This document shows positions 8,503 to 16,451 of a DNA stretch of 48,253 nucleotides, one piece after another. The first letter of the stretch is position 1; each line of letters starts with the position of its first letter. The position numbers and the translations under genes were made by a program. The stretch comes from Beijerinckiaceae bacterium (GTDB lineage: Bacteria > Pseudomonadota > Alphaproteobacteria > Rhizobiales > Beijerinckiaceae), in contig CANGTC010000012.1 of the NCBI GenBank assembly GCA_947456505.1, forward strand, positions 1-48,253. Reading direction: 5' to 3'. The notes beneath the pieces are model-generated. The model was given only the letters and a program-made list of their open reading frames with translations, did not search any database and had not been told where the DNA came from.

Positions 8503-9480
8503 TCACCCTGCGATTAAGGAGGCGGCGGCGATATATAGAGGGATTCCGATGGTAAGATTGAAGGGAAAAGTCACGCCAAGGGCAAGCGTCAGCGCTATTG
8601 AGAGATTTGCTTGTGGCAAAGCGATCCTCATGGCGGCTGGCACCGCTATATAGGATGCGGACGCAGCAAGCGTAAGCAAAATCGCCGTTCCACCGGGCGA
8701 AAGTCCCAGGAAGAACGCCAAGCCTCCAGCCAGGGACGCTCCCAGGATTGGCATGACAAAGCCGAACAGGATCACCGGCGTCGACAGCAAGCGCCATCCC
8801 CGCAGCAGGCCTTGTCCAGCGATAATGCCCATATCCAGAAGAAACAGGCAGAGGAATCCCGGGAATACGTCTACAAGAAAGGGCTTCAACATGGTCAGAC
8901 CACGATGACCGGTAATTGAACCAATGAGGAAAGAGCCAAGAAGGGTGACGATTGATCCGTTCAGCGCGACTTCGCGCAACAGTCCAAACCCCCGAGTGGT
9001 TTGCATGGTGGTTCCGCTGCGTTGAGCAAGCGCCAGAGCGGTGAAGATCGCGGGCGTCTCCATGGCTGCGGCGACGGCCGCCATATAACCTTCATAAGCG
9101 ATGGACATGTGGTTCAGGACGCCGGTGATTGCGGCGAATGTGACGGCTGAGATCGATCCATAATGTCCTGCAACCGATGCCGCGTCGATGGGCGACAGTT
9201 TCGTGCCAAATCGCAAAAGAGCGTAAGCGACAACGGGAATGCCTGCGGACAAAAAGATCCCCGCGATCAAGGCGCCGACCACCTGGGAGGTGAGCCCGCT
9301 ATGCGCGACTTCAGCCCCGCCCTTGAAGCCAATCGACATGAGCAAATAGAGCGACAAAAGGCGCGCGACCGCCTCTGGCACCGTCAAATCTGATCGAGCG
9401 AAGGCCGCCACTGCGCCAAGGGCGAAGAAAAGCACCATGGGCGACATCAAATTTTGGACGGCCAAATCTAAAAACCCCAT
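8503..9480 (-). CDS. Sodium-dependent bicarbonate transporter family permease (SbtA-like)
   Basis: Integral membrane protein of 325 residues with about ten hydrophobic helices, recognisable as the SbtA family (PF05982) by the segments LYLLMSIGFKGG, SVAGHYGSISAVTF and the mirrored DMGIIAGQGL. Cyanobacterial SbtA imports bicarbonate with sodium. Here the substrate is inferred, since many proteobacterial homologues are uncharacterised. The frame extends 46 codons further upstream through AT-rich sequence, but the ATG at 9480 has a strong GAGGAGA Shine-Dalgarno and begins the conserved MGFLDLAVQNL. It is divergent from a LysR regulator and convergent with nasA. The regulator is the likely controller. 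A partner PII-like SbtB gene is not seen nearby. Confidence 0.82.
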   Translation of the reverse strand: MGFLDLAVQNLMSPMVLFFALGAVAAFARSDLTVPEAVARLLSLYLLMSIGFKGGAEVAHSGLTSQVVGALIAGIFLSAGIPVVAYALLRFGTKLSPIDAASVAGHYGSISAVTFAAITGVLNHMSIAYEGYMAAVAAAMETPAIFTALALAQRSGTTMQTTRGFGLLREVALNGSIVTLLGSFLIGSITGHRGLTMLKPFLVDVFPGFLCLFLLDMGIIAGQGLLRGWRLLSTPVILFGFVMPILGASLAGGLAFFLGLSPGGTAILLTLAASASYIAVPAAMRIALPQANLSIALTLALGVTFPFNLTIGIPLYIAAASLIAG

Positions 9481-9582
9481 GCAAATCTCCTCTATCGCCT
9501 GGCGCCGGTGTGGGCGACCGGAATTTTCCGTGGACTGCGCCGTCTCAAAGGGGGGAGTAAGGCCATGTTGAAAGTTTTTGAA

Positions 9583-9610
9583 ATTGATAATAAAAATATT
9601 AATCATCAAT
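9583..9610. promoter_or_regulatory. AT-rich dyad between sbtA-like gene and lysR, probable LysR binding site
   Basis: The intergenic stretch 9570-9617 is far richer in A/T than its surroundings. It contains ATTGAT at 9583-9588 and its inverted copy ATCAAT at 9605-9610, flanked by outer TTGAA/TTCAA arms, just before the lysR ATG. LysR regulators typically bind imperfect AT-rich dyads containing T-N11-A in such divergent regions and repress their own gene. The position fits autoregulation. Assignment is by pattern only. Confidence 0.5.
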
Positions 9611-9617
9611 TTTTTCA

Positions 9618-10487
9618 ATGGTAAACAGCATGCCGCGCAGACTCGCCAATCTCGACCTCGATCTCGTCAGGACCTTCGTCACCATTGCGAGCCTTGGTAA
9701 TTTCACACGCGCAGCTTCCAGGCTTGGCCGTCAACAATCCACCATTTCGCTCCAGGTTCAGCGTCTGGAGGACACTTTGGGACTTAGGCTATTGGCTCGA
9801 ACGCCGCGTGTGGTCGCACTAACCTCCGATGGCGAGAATTTCCTCCAATCTGCGCGGCGTCTTCTGGATCTGAACGATGAAATTATCGCGCGAGCCCAAG
9901 AGCCAGACATGCGCGGCGTCGTTCGTCTTGGAACGCCGGAAGACTTCGCAACCCGCCATCTGCCCGATGTTCTGGCTCGATTCGCCCAGGCGTACCCGGC
10001 GGTCTCGCTGGAAGTGACATGCGATTTGACATTAAATCTCCTTACGCGCTTCCGTTCCGGAGATTTTGATCTTGCCCTGATCAAGCGGGAAAGATCGCTG
10101 GATGTGAGCGGCGTCAGAGTTTGGAGAGAACCACTTGTTTGGGCGCTGGGAGACCGCGACTTCTCCCAGATGACTGGACCACTGCCACTGGTCGTTTCGC
10201 CAGCGCCTTGCGTTTATCGACAAAGGGCGATTGATGCGCTTGATCGCGCCCGCCGGGAATGGAGGGTCGCCTATACCTGCGGGTCGCTTGCAGGGTCGCT
10301 CGCCGCCGTGAAAGCCGGACTTGGCGTGACAGTGTTGCCTAAAGGCATGGTTCCCTCTGATTTGCGCGTCGTTGATGGGAAGCCTTTTCCTAATCTGAGG
10401 GACACTGAAATTGCATTGCTACAGGCGGATGTCCTTTCTCCCGCCGCCAGCCGCCTTAGGGAACATGTTATTCGCTCTCTTGAGTGA
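9618..10487 (+). CDS. LysR-family transcriptional regulator
   Basis: DNA-binding regulator of 289 residues. The N-terminal winged helix-turn-helix spans about residues 12-70 (DLDLVRTFVTIASLGNFTRA, then RQQSTISLQVQRLEDTLG). The rest is a periplasmic-binding-protein-like effector domain, with RGVVRLGTPEDFA opening it and AGLGVTVLPKGM near the end. Divergence from the SbtA-like permease suggests it controls that gene and itself, the usual LysR arrangement. Its ligand cannot be read from sequence. An alternative start is the ATG at 9630 (MPRRLANL), four codons later. Regulation of the nitrate operon is possible but has no direct support here. Confidence 0.9.
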   Translation: MVNSMPRRLANLDLDLVRTFVTIASLGNFTRAASRLGRQQSTISLQVQRLEDTLGLRLLARTPRVVALTSDGENFLQSARRLLDLNDEIIARAQEPDMRGVVRLGTPEDFATRHLPDVLARFAQAYPAVSLEVTCDLTLNLLTRFRSGDFDLALIKRERSLDVSGVRVWREPLVWALGDRDFSQMTGPLPLVVSPAPCVYRQRAIDALDRARREWRVAYTCGSLAGSLAAVKAGLGVTVLPKGMVPSDLRVVDGKPFPNLRDTEIALLQADVLSPAASRLREHVIRSLE

Positions 10488-10833
10488 TTGAACATGGTCG
10501 CCAAGGTTGTTCGCTTACAGGTCATGATGGTGTCGGCGACGCTGAGAGCCAGAAGTTCAAGGGATCGCCGTGAACGCCGCTTACCCTTTTTCGATCCTGC
10601 ATGTTCATCCATGAAAGCCGTGGATCGTGACGATGCAGGCTGCGCGGACACGGCGTGGCGGGTTTGCTGGTCCGGATTAATGAGGGTGTCTCAAGCCCCG
10701 CGGCGGCCCAACGAAAATGCATTGCAGATACTAAAACCAACCTATATTTTTATGATTGGAAACTGCTTGCTAATACGCAGGAGAACGATCTAGTCTTGCG
10801 GCGCCCTCATGGTCTGGAGCAGGATGCCGCCGC
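10488..10833. other. Gene-free stretch between lysR and amidohydrolase gene
   Basis: No credible gene is present. Short frames here encode arginine-rich peptides with no conserved look. The part at 10715-10800 is AT-rich (CTATATTTTTATG and neighbours) and probably holds the promoter of the following gene, but no clear paired -35/-10 set with good spacing could be picked out. Confidence 0.5.
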
Positions 10834-11859
10834 ATGTCCGTCACTGTTGTTTCCTTTGATATGAGCGGGCCGGACGATCTATCGGTCCTGTCGGCTCATT
10901 TGCAGTCTCTGGAGCCCGGCCGCGTCCGCAAGCTTGCCCTCTTGCTGCGCGTAGCCGGTGAATATGAGGATGGCTCCCGCGAAAAGGCCAGGGCGGCTGT
11001 GGAAGGCCTGTTGCAGAGATTTTCGCTCACAGAGCGTTCCGCGTTTATAACAGTTGTGGGAGCGGAGGGCGCTTCGACGCCATGTGGCTTCGCTCTCCTT
11101 GACGAGGAGCATGACGGGCCTGTCACCGGAGAACCCAGGTTAGCCTTTGGGATCAGGCTGGAGGCCCCGCCTGCAGAGCCAACCATCGGCGATGTGTCCT
11201 TCGCCCATGATCTGGCGTCCATGGTCACGGCCGCCATTGAGGACAGCGGGATGGATAGGGGGGAGATCCAGCTCGTCATCGTGAATGTTCCCATGGCCTC
11301 AAGTGGTCAGGCGGCTCTTCGCTCGCGGCGGGGACGCGCGGCCGCCGCCCTGGGCGCTGGCGTCGCTTTGGGCGAGATTGATCCAGCCGCTGTGACGGCT
11401 GAACGGATCCTCACCGACGCAGCACTTTACACGCCACGCGTGCAGACCTTCACCGGCCCAGCGATACGGCAGATTGAGATCATTCTCATCGGCAATTCCA
11501 GCGCCGCAGGCGGCGACCTCTTCGCCGTCAATACGGTGGCTCAGGATCTGCTGGATACCCGCTCGATTCGCCGCATGATGACTCAGGCGGGCTTGCAGAT
11601 CGACTTGGATGGCGAACTGGAAACGGACCGGCTGGTCGCAACCGTGGCGAAATATGGCGTCGCCGCAGAGGGAGCCGTCAATGGGGCTCCCACGACGATT
11701 TGTTCAAGCGTCTTGCCGCCAGAAAAGCACGTGCGCGCCGCGCTTTCTGGCGTTCTTGGCGCCACGCTTCACACCACGCGCATCCTGAGCACTTTCGATC
11801 CCATCCATCAGGCGCCGCCCGGCGGGGGAACGCTCTGCTGCATCATTCGAAAGCGCTAG
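10834..11859 (+). CDS. Ring-opening amidohydrolase family protein (AtzD/barbiturase fold), divergent
   Basis: Protein of 341 residues with the three-repeat architecture of cyanuric acid hydrolase (AtzD) and barbiturase. Supporting segments are GRAAAALGAGVALGEI (second repeat), ILIGNSSAAGGDL, and a C-terminal HQAPPGGG. Family enzymes hydrolyse cyclic amides using three Lys-Ser pairs. Aligned from memory, the first repeat has Arg39 where a Lys is expected and lacks the SGGTEG-type serine (it reads VVGAEG). The second has Asn151 for Lys but keeps Ser222. The third keeps Lys273 and Ser319. Classical activity is therefore doubtful and the substrate unknown. It precedes an FAD monooxygenase and a TctC-type binding protein, so a role in catabolism of a cyclic compound is inferred. 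Confidence 0.72.
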   Translation: MSVTVVSFDMSGPDDLSVLSAHLQSLEPGRVRKLALLLRVAGEYEDGSREKARAAVEGLLQRFSLTERSAFITVVGAEGASTPCGFALLDEEHDGPVTGEPRLAFGIRLEAPPAEPTIGDVSFAHDLASMVTAAIEDSGMDRGEIQLVIVNVPMASSGQAALRSRRGRAAAALGAGVALGEIDPAAVTAERILTDAALYTPRVQTFTGPAIRQIEIILIGNSSAAGGDLFAVNTVAQDLLDTRSIRRMMTQAGLQIDLDGELETDRLVATVAKYGVAAEGAVNGAPTTICSSVLPPEKHVRAALSGVLGATLHTTRILSTFDPIHQAPPGGGTLCCIIRKR

Positions 11860-12009
11860 ATGGCGCGCATTCCTGAAGCCTTTCCATGGCTCAGCCGTCC
11901 AGGCGAGAGAGCGATTTGCACGCTTGTGTCCTGCCTCCCGGCAATGTTAGCTTTTCGTCTGAAGCGTTTTGCAAATGACAGAGCGCAATCATCCAAAATC
12001 GAGGATCAT

Positions 12010-13221
12010 ATGAGCAAGTTGAAGGTATTGATTGCTGGTGGTGGCCCTGTTGGCGTCATCACAGGTCTTTATCTCGCCAGACATGGGATCTCCGTGACTT
12101 TGTTCGACGCTGCGCCAAGCCCCCCCGAGGATCATCGCGCGGCCACACTGCAGCCCTCGACGCTGGATCTTTTCGAGGAGCTTGAGATCACGCAATCATT
12201 GGTTGAACAGGGATTCAAATCGCGATTCTTCCAATGGCGTGATCGGGTCGCCAATGAAATCGTCGCTGAGTTCGATTATGGGCGACTGTCCGAAATTTCC
12301 AATCACCCCTATGTGATCCAGCTTGAACAGCAAAAAACGGTTTACACGGCGCTTCATGCTGCGGAGAAGTTCGACAATTTTAAGCTTCACAGGCCGGTTG
12401 AAGTGGTTTCGGTGGATCAAACCGCCGACTATGCTGAGATCAAGGTGCGCCATGCCTCCGGCGATCTGGAGACCCATCGGGGCGACTATCTGATTGGTTG
12501 CGATGGCGGGCGCAGCATCGTGCGCAAGAATACCGGAACCAGCTTTGAAGGATTTACCTGGCCGGAACGGTTCAACATCGTCTCAACGCCCGTCAATCTT
12601 GGTGAGATCCATGGCTTTCGCATGAGGAATTATTGCTCGCACCCCGACCGTTGGGTGTCCTTGATGCAGGTGCCGGGTGAAGATGGGAAGGGCTTGTGGC
12701 GTTGCGTATTCCCGGCCAAGACCGAAGAGACGGACGAAGAGGTGATGAGCGACGCGTGGATCAACGCCAGATTTAGCGAATGCTTGAATGCGGGACCCTA
12801 TCCGATCGTTCATCGCAATATGTACAATGTGCATCAACGGGTCGCGGGGTGTTTCCGCTCAGGCCGCATAGCGCTTGCTGGCGATTCCGCGCATGTGAAC
12901 AATCCCATCGGCGGCATGGGCATGAACAGCGGCTTCCAGGATGGGATCAATCTGGCGCGCAAGATCATCGAGATCGAGAAAGGCGCAGATCCTGACGCCT
13001 TGCTGGATCGCTATGATCGCCAACGCCGCCTGACGGCCATTGAATATGTGCAGGCGCAGTCCATCGCCAACAAGCGGTTGCTCGAAGAAAAAGACGCCGA
13101 GGTGCGCAGATCGCGTCTCAATGATCTGCGCGTCACGGTTTCAGATGCGGCCAAGCATCTCGAATTCGTCAAGCGCGCCTCGTTGATATCCATGTGGGAA
13201 AAATCCGAAGAGATCGTCTGA
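12010..13221 (+). CDS. FAD-dependent aromatic-ring monooxygenase (PHBH fold)
   Basis: Flavoprotein hydroxylase of 403 residues using NAD(P)H and oxygen, of the p-hydroxybenzoate hydroxylase type. It shows the FAD-binding GGGPVG motif (residues 10-15), the DG motif YLIGCDGGRSIVR in the middle, and the GD motif LAGDSAHVNNPIGGMGMN near the C-terminus. The frame is open back to 11860, but the ATG at 12010 begins the Rossmann strand (SKLKVLIAGGG) and is preceded by GAGGA at 12001. Homologues act on hydroxyphenylpropionate, hydroxybenzoates or polyketides; the substrate here is not determined. It lies 150 bases after the AtzD-like gene and about 70 before the TctC gene, all on one strand, which suggests a shared pathway. 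Confidence 0.85.
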   Translation: MSKLKVLIAGGGPVGVITGLYLARHGISVTLFDAAPSPPEDHRAATLQPSTLDLFEELEITQSLVEQGFKSRFFQWRDRVANEIVAEFDYGRLSEISNHPYVIQLEQQKTVYTALHAAEKFDNFKLHRPVEVVSVDQTADYAEIKVRHASGDLETHRGDYLIGCDGGRSIVRKNTGTSFEGFTWPERFNIVSTPVNLGEIHGFRMRNYCSHPDRWVSLMQVPGEDGKGLWRCVFPAKTEETDEEVMSDAWINARFSECLNAGPYPIVHRNMYNVHQRVAGCFRSGRIALAGDSAHVNNPIGGMGMNSGFQDGINLARKIIEIEKGADPDALLDRYDRQRRLTAIEYVQAQSIANKRLLEEKDAEVRRSRLNDLRVTVSDAAKHLEFVKRASLISMWEKSEEIV

Positions 13222-13292
13222 GGCTTCTGAATGAGGTCCGGGCGTCGGGTCGCTATGTCAGTCAGGTCACGAACTGGGGAAGAGGTGTCGGC

Positions 13293-14318
13293 ATGCTTGC
13301 GAAGATTTTGGGAAGCGTCCGGGGTCGCATGGATCTGATGACGCGTTGCTTGTCTGGTGCGCTGGCCCTGGCGCTTGGCGCCATTGTGTCCACTGCCTCG
13401 CCTGATCGGGCGCAAGCTCAGGCTTGGCCGAGCCGCCCGGTGGTCATCATCGTGCCCTTCGCTCCTGGCGGCAACACGGACACGATGGCGCGCTTGTTGG
13501 CCAACAAGCTGGCGGAAAAGTTCGGGCAAAATTTCATCGTTGAAAATCGGGTAGGCGCTTCGGGAGCGATTGGTACAGCGGCAGTCGCCCGGGCGGCCCC
13601 CGATGGCTACACCTTGATGTTTGGCGCTGTACAACAGATTTCAGTGCTGCCCATCACGGACAAGGTGAGTTACGATCCGAAGACTGACCTCAGCTATATT
13701 TCCATCTTCGGCGAGGGCCCCTTCGTTCTTGGCGTGAATGTCAACAGGGTGCCCGCGAAGACGCTGCCGGAATTCCTCGAGTTCACGCGAAATAAACCGG
13801 AACCCCTGACCTATGCGTCCGGCGGCTCCAATTCCATTTCCCATCTCGTGCCTGCGCTCATGTTTGACCGCGCCAAGGCCAAGGTCATTCACGTGCCTTA
13901 CCGTGGCGGCGCCCCAGCAGTGACTGATCTTGTTGGCGGGCACGTCGACGTCTATTTCGGCAATGCGTCCGAATTGATGAATTTCGCCTCCGATCCGAAG
14001 CTCCGGATTCTGGCGGTGTCGTCGGAAGAGCGCATGCGGCAATTCCCTGATGTTCAAACCCTCGGCGAAATCTTTCCGGGTTTCACCATGACGACATGGA
14101 ACGGCCTGATGGCCCCGGCGAAGATTTCCCCGGAGATATTCAACAAGCTGGCGGTGGCCGCGCGCGAGGCGGCCAGGGATCCGGGGGTCGTGAAAACCCT
14201 GAACGAATTGGGCATCACCCCCGTTGGCGGAACGCCTGAGGAGTTCTCCAAACGCATCGCCGCCGAAGGTGGATTGCTGATGGAGGCGATCAAGGCCGCG
14301 AACGCAGGCAATCCCTGA
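13293..14318 (+). CDS. Bug/TctC-family tripartite tricarboxylate transporter binding protein
   Basis: Periplasmic solute-binding protein of 341 residues. After a long N-terminal region comes a signal peptide with hydrophobic core SGALALALGAIVS and probable cleavage after AQAQA, giving a mature protein starting WPSRPVVIIVPFAPGG, the hallmark of Bug proteins. The start chosen has AGAGGTG at 13281-13287; internal ATGs at 13329 and 13338 would give a more typical signal length and are plausible. Bug proteins bind carboxylates or aromatic acids for TctAB transporters. No tctA or tctB is present in the window, so it is an orphan that may serve a distant transporter or a sensing role. Confidence 0.88.
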   Translation: MLAKILGSVRGRMDLMTRCLSGALALALGAIVSTASPDRAQAQAWPSRPVVIIVPFAPGGNTDTMARLLANKLAEKFGQNFIVENRVGASGAIGTAAVARAAPDGYTLMFGAVQQISVLPITDKVSYDPKTDLSYISIFGEGPFVLGVNVNRVPAKTLPEFLEFTRNKPEPLTYASGGSNSISHLVPALMFDRAKAKVIHVPYRGGAPAVTDLVGGHVDVYFGNASELMNFASDPKLRILAVSSEERMRQFPDVQTLGEIFPGFTMTTWNGLMAPAKISPEIFNKLAVAAREAARDPGVVKTLNELGITPVGGTPEEFSKRIAAEGGLLMEAIKAANAGNP

Positions 14319-14417
14319 CCAGCGCAGACCTGCGTCGGGGATCGCGCATTTCAATGTAGCTCTATTCTCAGCGCGCTCAATTTCGGAGATTTATCGACAG
14401 CGCGACAAGGGCGTAAA

Positions 14418-14888
14418 ATGGCCAAACCTCAGCTCGATGTGATCGACCTGCGCATCCTGGACGCCCTTCAGGGGGACGGGCGCATGACCATTCAGGATCT
14501 CGCCGCAAAGGTGGGGCTGACAACCTCGCCTTGTTTGCGCCGGGTGCAGGCACTTGAGGAGCAGGGAATCATTCGCGGCTATGTGGCCATCGTCGATCAG
14601 GTCGCCGTTTCCCTGCCCATCAGCGTCTTCGCATCGGTCAAGCTGGAGCGCCAACGCGAAGAAGAACTTGACCGCTTTGCAGCTGCGGTTGCCCGCTGGC
14701 CTGAGGTGATGGAGTGCTACCTCATGACCGGACATCGCGATTATCTTCTACGCATCGTGGTGTCTGATCTGGGCGCCTATGAGCTGTTCCTCAAACAAAA
14801 ACTCACTCGTCTTGAAGGCGTCAGCTCTATCGAGTCGAGCTTCGCGCTGGGTCAAGTCAAGTATAGCCATCGCCTGCCGCTTGTCTGA
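14418..14888 (+). CDS. Lrp/AsnC-family transcriptional regulator
   Basis: Regulator of 156 residues. The N-terminal helix-turn-helix lies at about residues 6-55 (LDVIDLRILDAL, then GLTTSPCLRRVQALEEQGII). The C-terminal RAM ligand-binding domain follows (VMECYLMTGHRDYLLRIVVSDLGAYE). Such proteins form octamers or hexadecamers and wrap DNA, often sensing amino acids. It sits 100 bases after the TctC gene and upstream of the CoA-transferase/HMG-CoA-lyase pair, from which it is separated by an A-tract-rich, probably curved, stretch. Control of that pair is therefore a reasonable inference. The start ATG has AAGGG ahead of it. Confidence 0.9.
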   Translation: MAKPQLDVIDLRILDALQGDGRMTIQDLAAKVGLTTSPCLRRVQALEEQGIIRGYVAIVDQVAVSLPISVFASVKLERQREEELDRFAAAVARWPEVMECYLMTGHRDYLLRIVVSDLGAYELFLKQKLTRLEGVSSIESSFALGQVKYSHRLPLV

Positions 14889-15100
14889 GGCAAGTTGGAG
14901 CAGCGTCCGATCAGGTTGAAACGCCCTCACAGGGGCGACCCGCTTTCGCCGCCATGAGCGCGCGTGTCTCGACGCATTCGTGAGTTGTTGACGGAACCGT
15001 ACACCCACTGAAGCCTGTTTGGGCGCCGAAACCGTTGCTTCATAGAGCAACCGTTTGGGACGGAGCGAATCGAGCCCTATGCCGAGCTTTTATTAATACG

Positions 15101-15160
15101 GCAAAAATGACTAAAATTTGCAGTTTTTCAGCAAAAAAATTGCAAAAATTGCAAAACACA
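15101..15160. promoter_or_regulatory. Phased A-tracts, probable curved DNA upstream of CoA-transferase operon
   Basis: Within the 369-base gene-free stretch 14889-15257, bases 15101-15160 contain A- or T-runs centred near 15105, 15114, 15126 (T-run), 15136, 15146 and 15155, about one helical turn apart. GCAAAA recurs at 15101, 15131, 15142 and 15151. Phased A-tracts bend DNA. The remainder of the gap shows no gene. Location between an Lrp-type regulator and its likely target suggests a regulator-wrapping site or an upstream promoter element. Confidence 0.5.
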
Positions 15161-15257
15161 ATCCCCATTTTGGCAACTTTCTGCGCTCTTCCGTGGCTAT
15201 CCTTCGTCGGTCTGGAAACCTCGCCGTTTGCCGAATTATCACCGCAGGAGTGCAGGC

Positions 15258-16451
15258 GTGAGTGGTCCTCTGAGCAATCTTCGCGTGCTTGAACTGGGCA
15301 CATTGATCGCCGCGCCCTTCGCCGCGCGCCTGCTGGCCGAATTTGGCGCCGATGTGATCAAGGTGGAGCCTCCTGGCGGAGGGGACCCGCTTCGCTCATG
15401 GCGCAAGCTGCACAAGGGCGTGTCCGTCTGGTGGTACCTGCAATCGCGCAACAAGCGATCCATCGCCATCGATCTGCGCCAGAGCGCGGGACAGGAGATC
15501 GTGCGCAAGCTCGCAGCAGAGGTGGATGTTGTGATCGAGAACTTTCGCCCGGGCACGCTGGAGCGGTGGGGCATCGGCTGGGAGGCGCTTTCGCAGATCA
15601 ACCCCAAGCTCACCATGGTCCGCATATCGGGCTATGGACAGACGGGGCCCTCCGCCCAAAAGCCTGGCTTTGGCGCCATTGGGGAAGCCATGGGGGGCTT
15701 GCGTTATTCAACCGGCGAGCCATCCGCGCCGCCCTCGCGCATGGGCGTCAGCATTGGCGACTCCATCGCCTCCCTGCATGCGGTCTTTGGCGCCCTGATG
15801 AGCGTTATGAATGTGAAGACCAATGGGGGTATGGGACAGGTTGTCGATGTGTCGCTCTGCGAAAGCGTCTTCAACATGATGGAATCACTGGTGCCCGAAT
15901 ATGACCTGTTTGGTTTTGTGCGTGAGAGAAGCGGCGGATCCCTCCCCGGCATTTGCCCTTCCAACACCTATCCCACAAAGGATGGCCGTTTCGTCGTCGT
16001 GGCGGGCAATAGCGATTCCATTTTCAGACGTCTCATGATCGCCATAGGGCGGCCTGATCTGGCGAGCGATCCGGCGCTTGAGCGCAATGAAGGCAGGGTG
16101 CTGCAAGCGACCATGATTGACGGGGCGATCGGGGCATGGACCAGCGCCTTGCCGATGAAACAGATCCTTGCGCAATTGGAGGCGGCGGAGGTGCCCTGCA
16201 GCCCGATCTATTCGGTCGTCGATCTGGTGGAGGACGAGCAATTCAAGGCCCGGGAGATGATCGTCACGGAAACCCTGCCCGATGGAACGGCGATCAAGAT
16301 GCCGGGTATTTTTCCCCGCCTGTCGAAGACGCCAGGAGAGCGGCGCTGGTTGGGGCCTGGATTGGGCGCCCATACGGATGAAATTCTTGGCGGCATCGGC
16401 TATGGACAAGAGACGGTGGACGCATTGCGCGCATCGAAGGCGGTGGGCTGA
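15258..16451 (+). CDS. CaiB/BaiF-family (class III) CoA-transferase
   Basis: CoA-transferase of 397 residues moving CoA between organic acids. Family signatures are present: LGTLIAAPFAARLLAEFGAD and VIKVEPPGGGDPLR near the N-terminus, SRNKRSIAIDLR, VVIENFRPGTLERWG, and the expected catalytic Asp in SIGDSIAS. The GTG at 15258 is chosen because AGGAG lies seven bases upstream (15246-15250); the frame is open from an upstream TTG at 15228. Its stop overlaps the ATG of the following HMG-CoA-lyase-like gene by one base, so the pair is translationally coupled. Together they would activate an acid to its CoA ester and then cleave it. The acid is not identifiable from sequence. Confidence 0.9.
   Translation: MSGPLSNLRVLELGTLIAAPFAARLLAEFGADVIKVEPPGGGDPLRSWRKLHKGVSVWWYLQSRNKRSIAIDLRQSAGQEIVRKLAAEVDVVIENFRPGTLERWGIGWEALSQINPKLTMVRISGYGQTGPSAQKPGFGAIGEAMGGLRYSTGEPSAPPSRMGVSIGDSIASLHAVFGALMSVMNVKTNGGMGQVVDVSLCESVFNMMESLVPEYDLFGFVRERSGGSLPGICPSNTYPTKDGRFVVVAGNSDSIFRRLMIAIGRPDLASDPALERNEGRVLQATMIDGAIGAWTSALPMKQILAQLEAAEVPCSPIYSVVDLVEDEQFKAREMIVTETLPDGTAIKMPGIFPRLSKTPGERRWLGPGLGAHTDEILGGIGYGQETVDALRASKAVG

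Noticed and set aside
8498-8525. CCGCCTC/GAGGCGG hairpin at the end of the sbtA-like gene
   Set aside because: It overlaps the stop codon, has a 14-base loop and no T-run on either strand.
10488-10793. 101-codon frame after lysR
   Set aside because: No Shine-Dalgarno, Arg-rich with no conserved look, and located in a likely promoter region.
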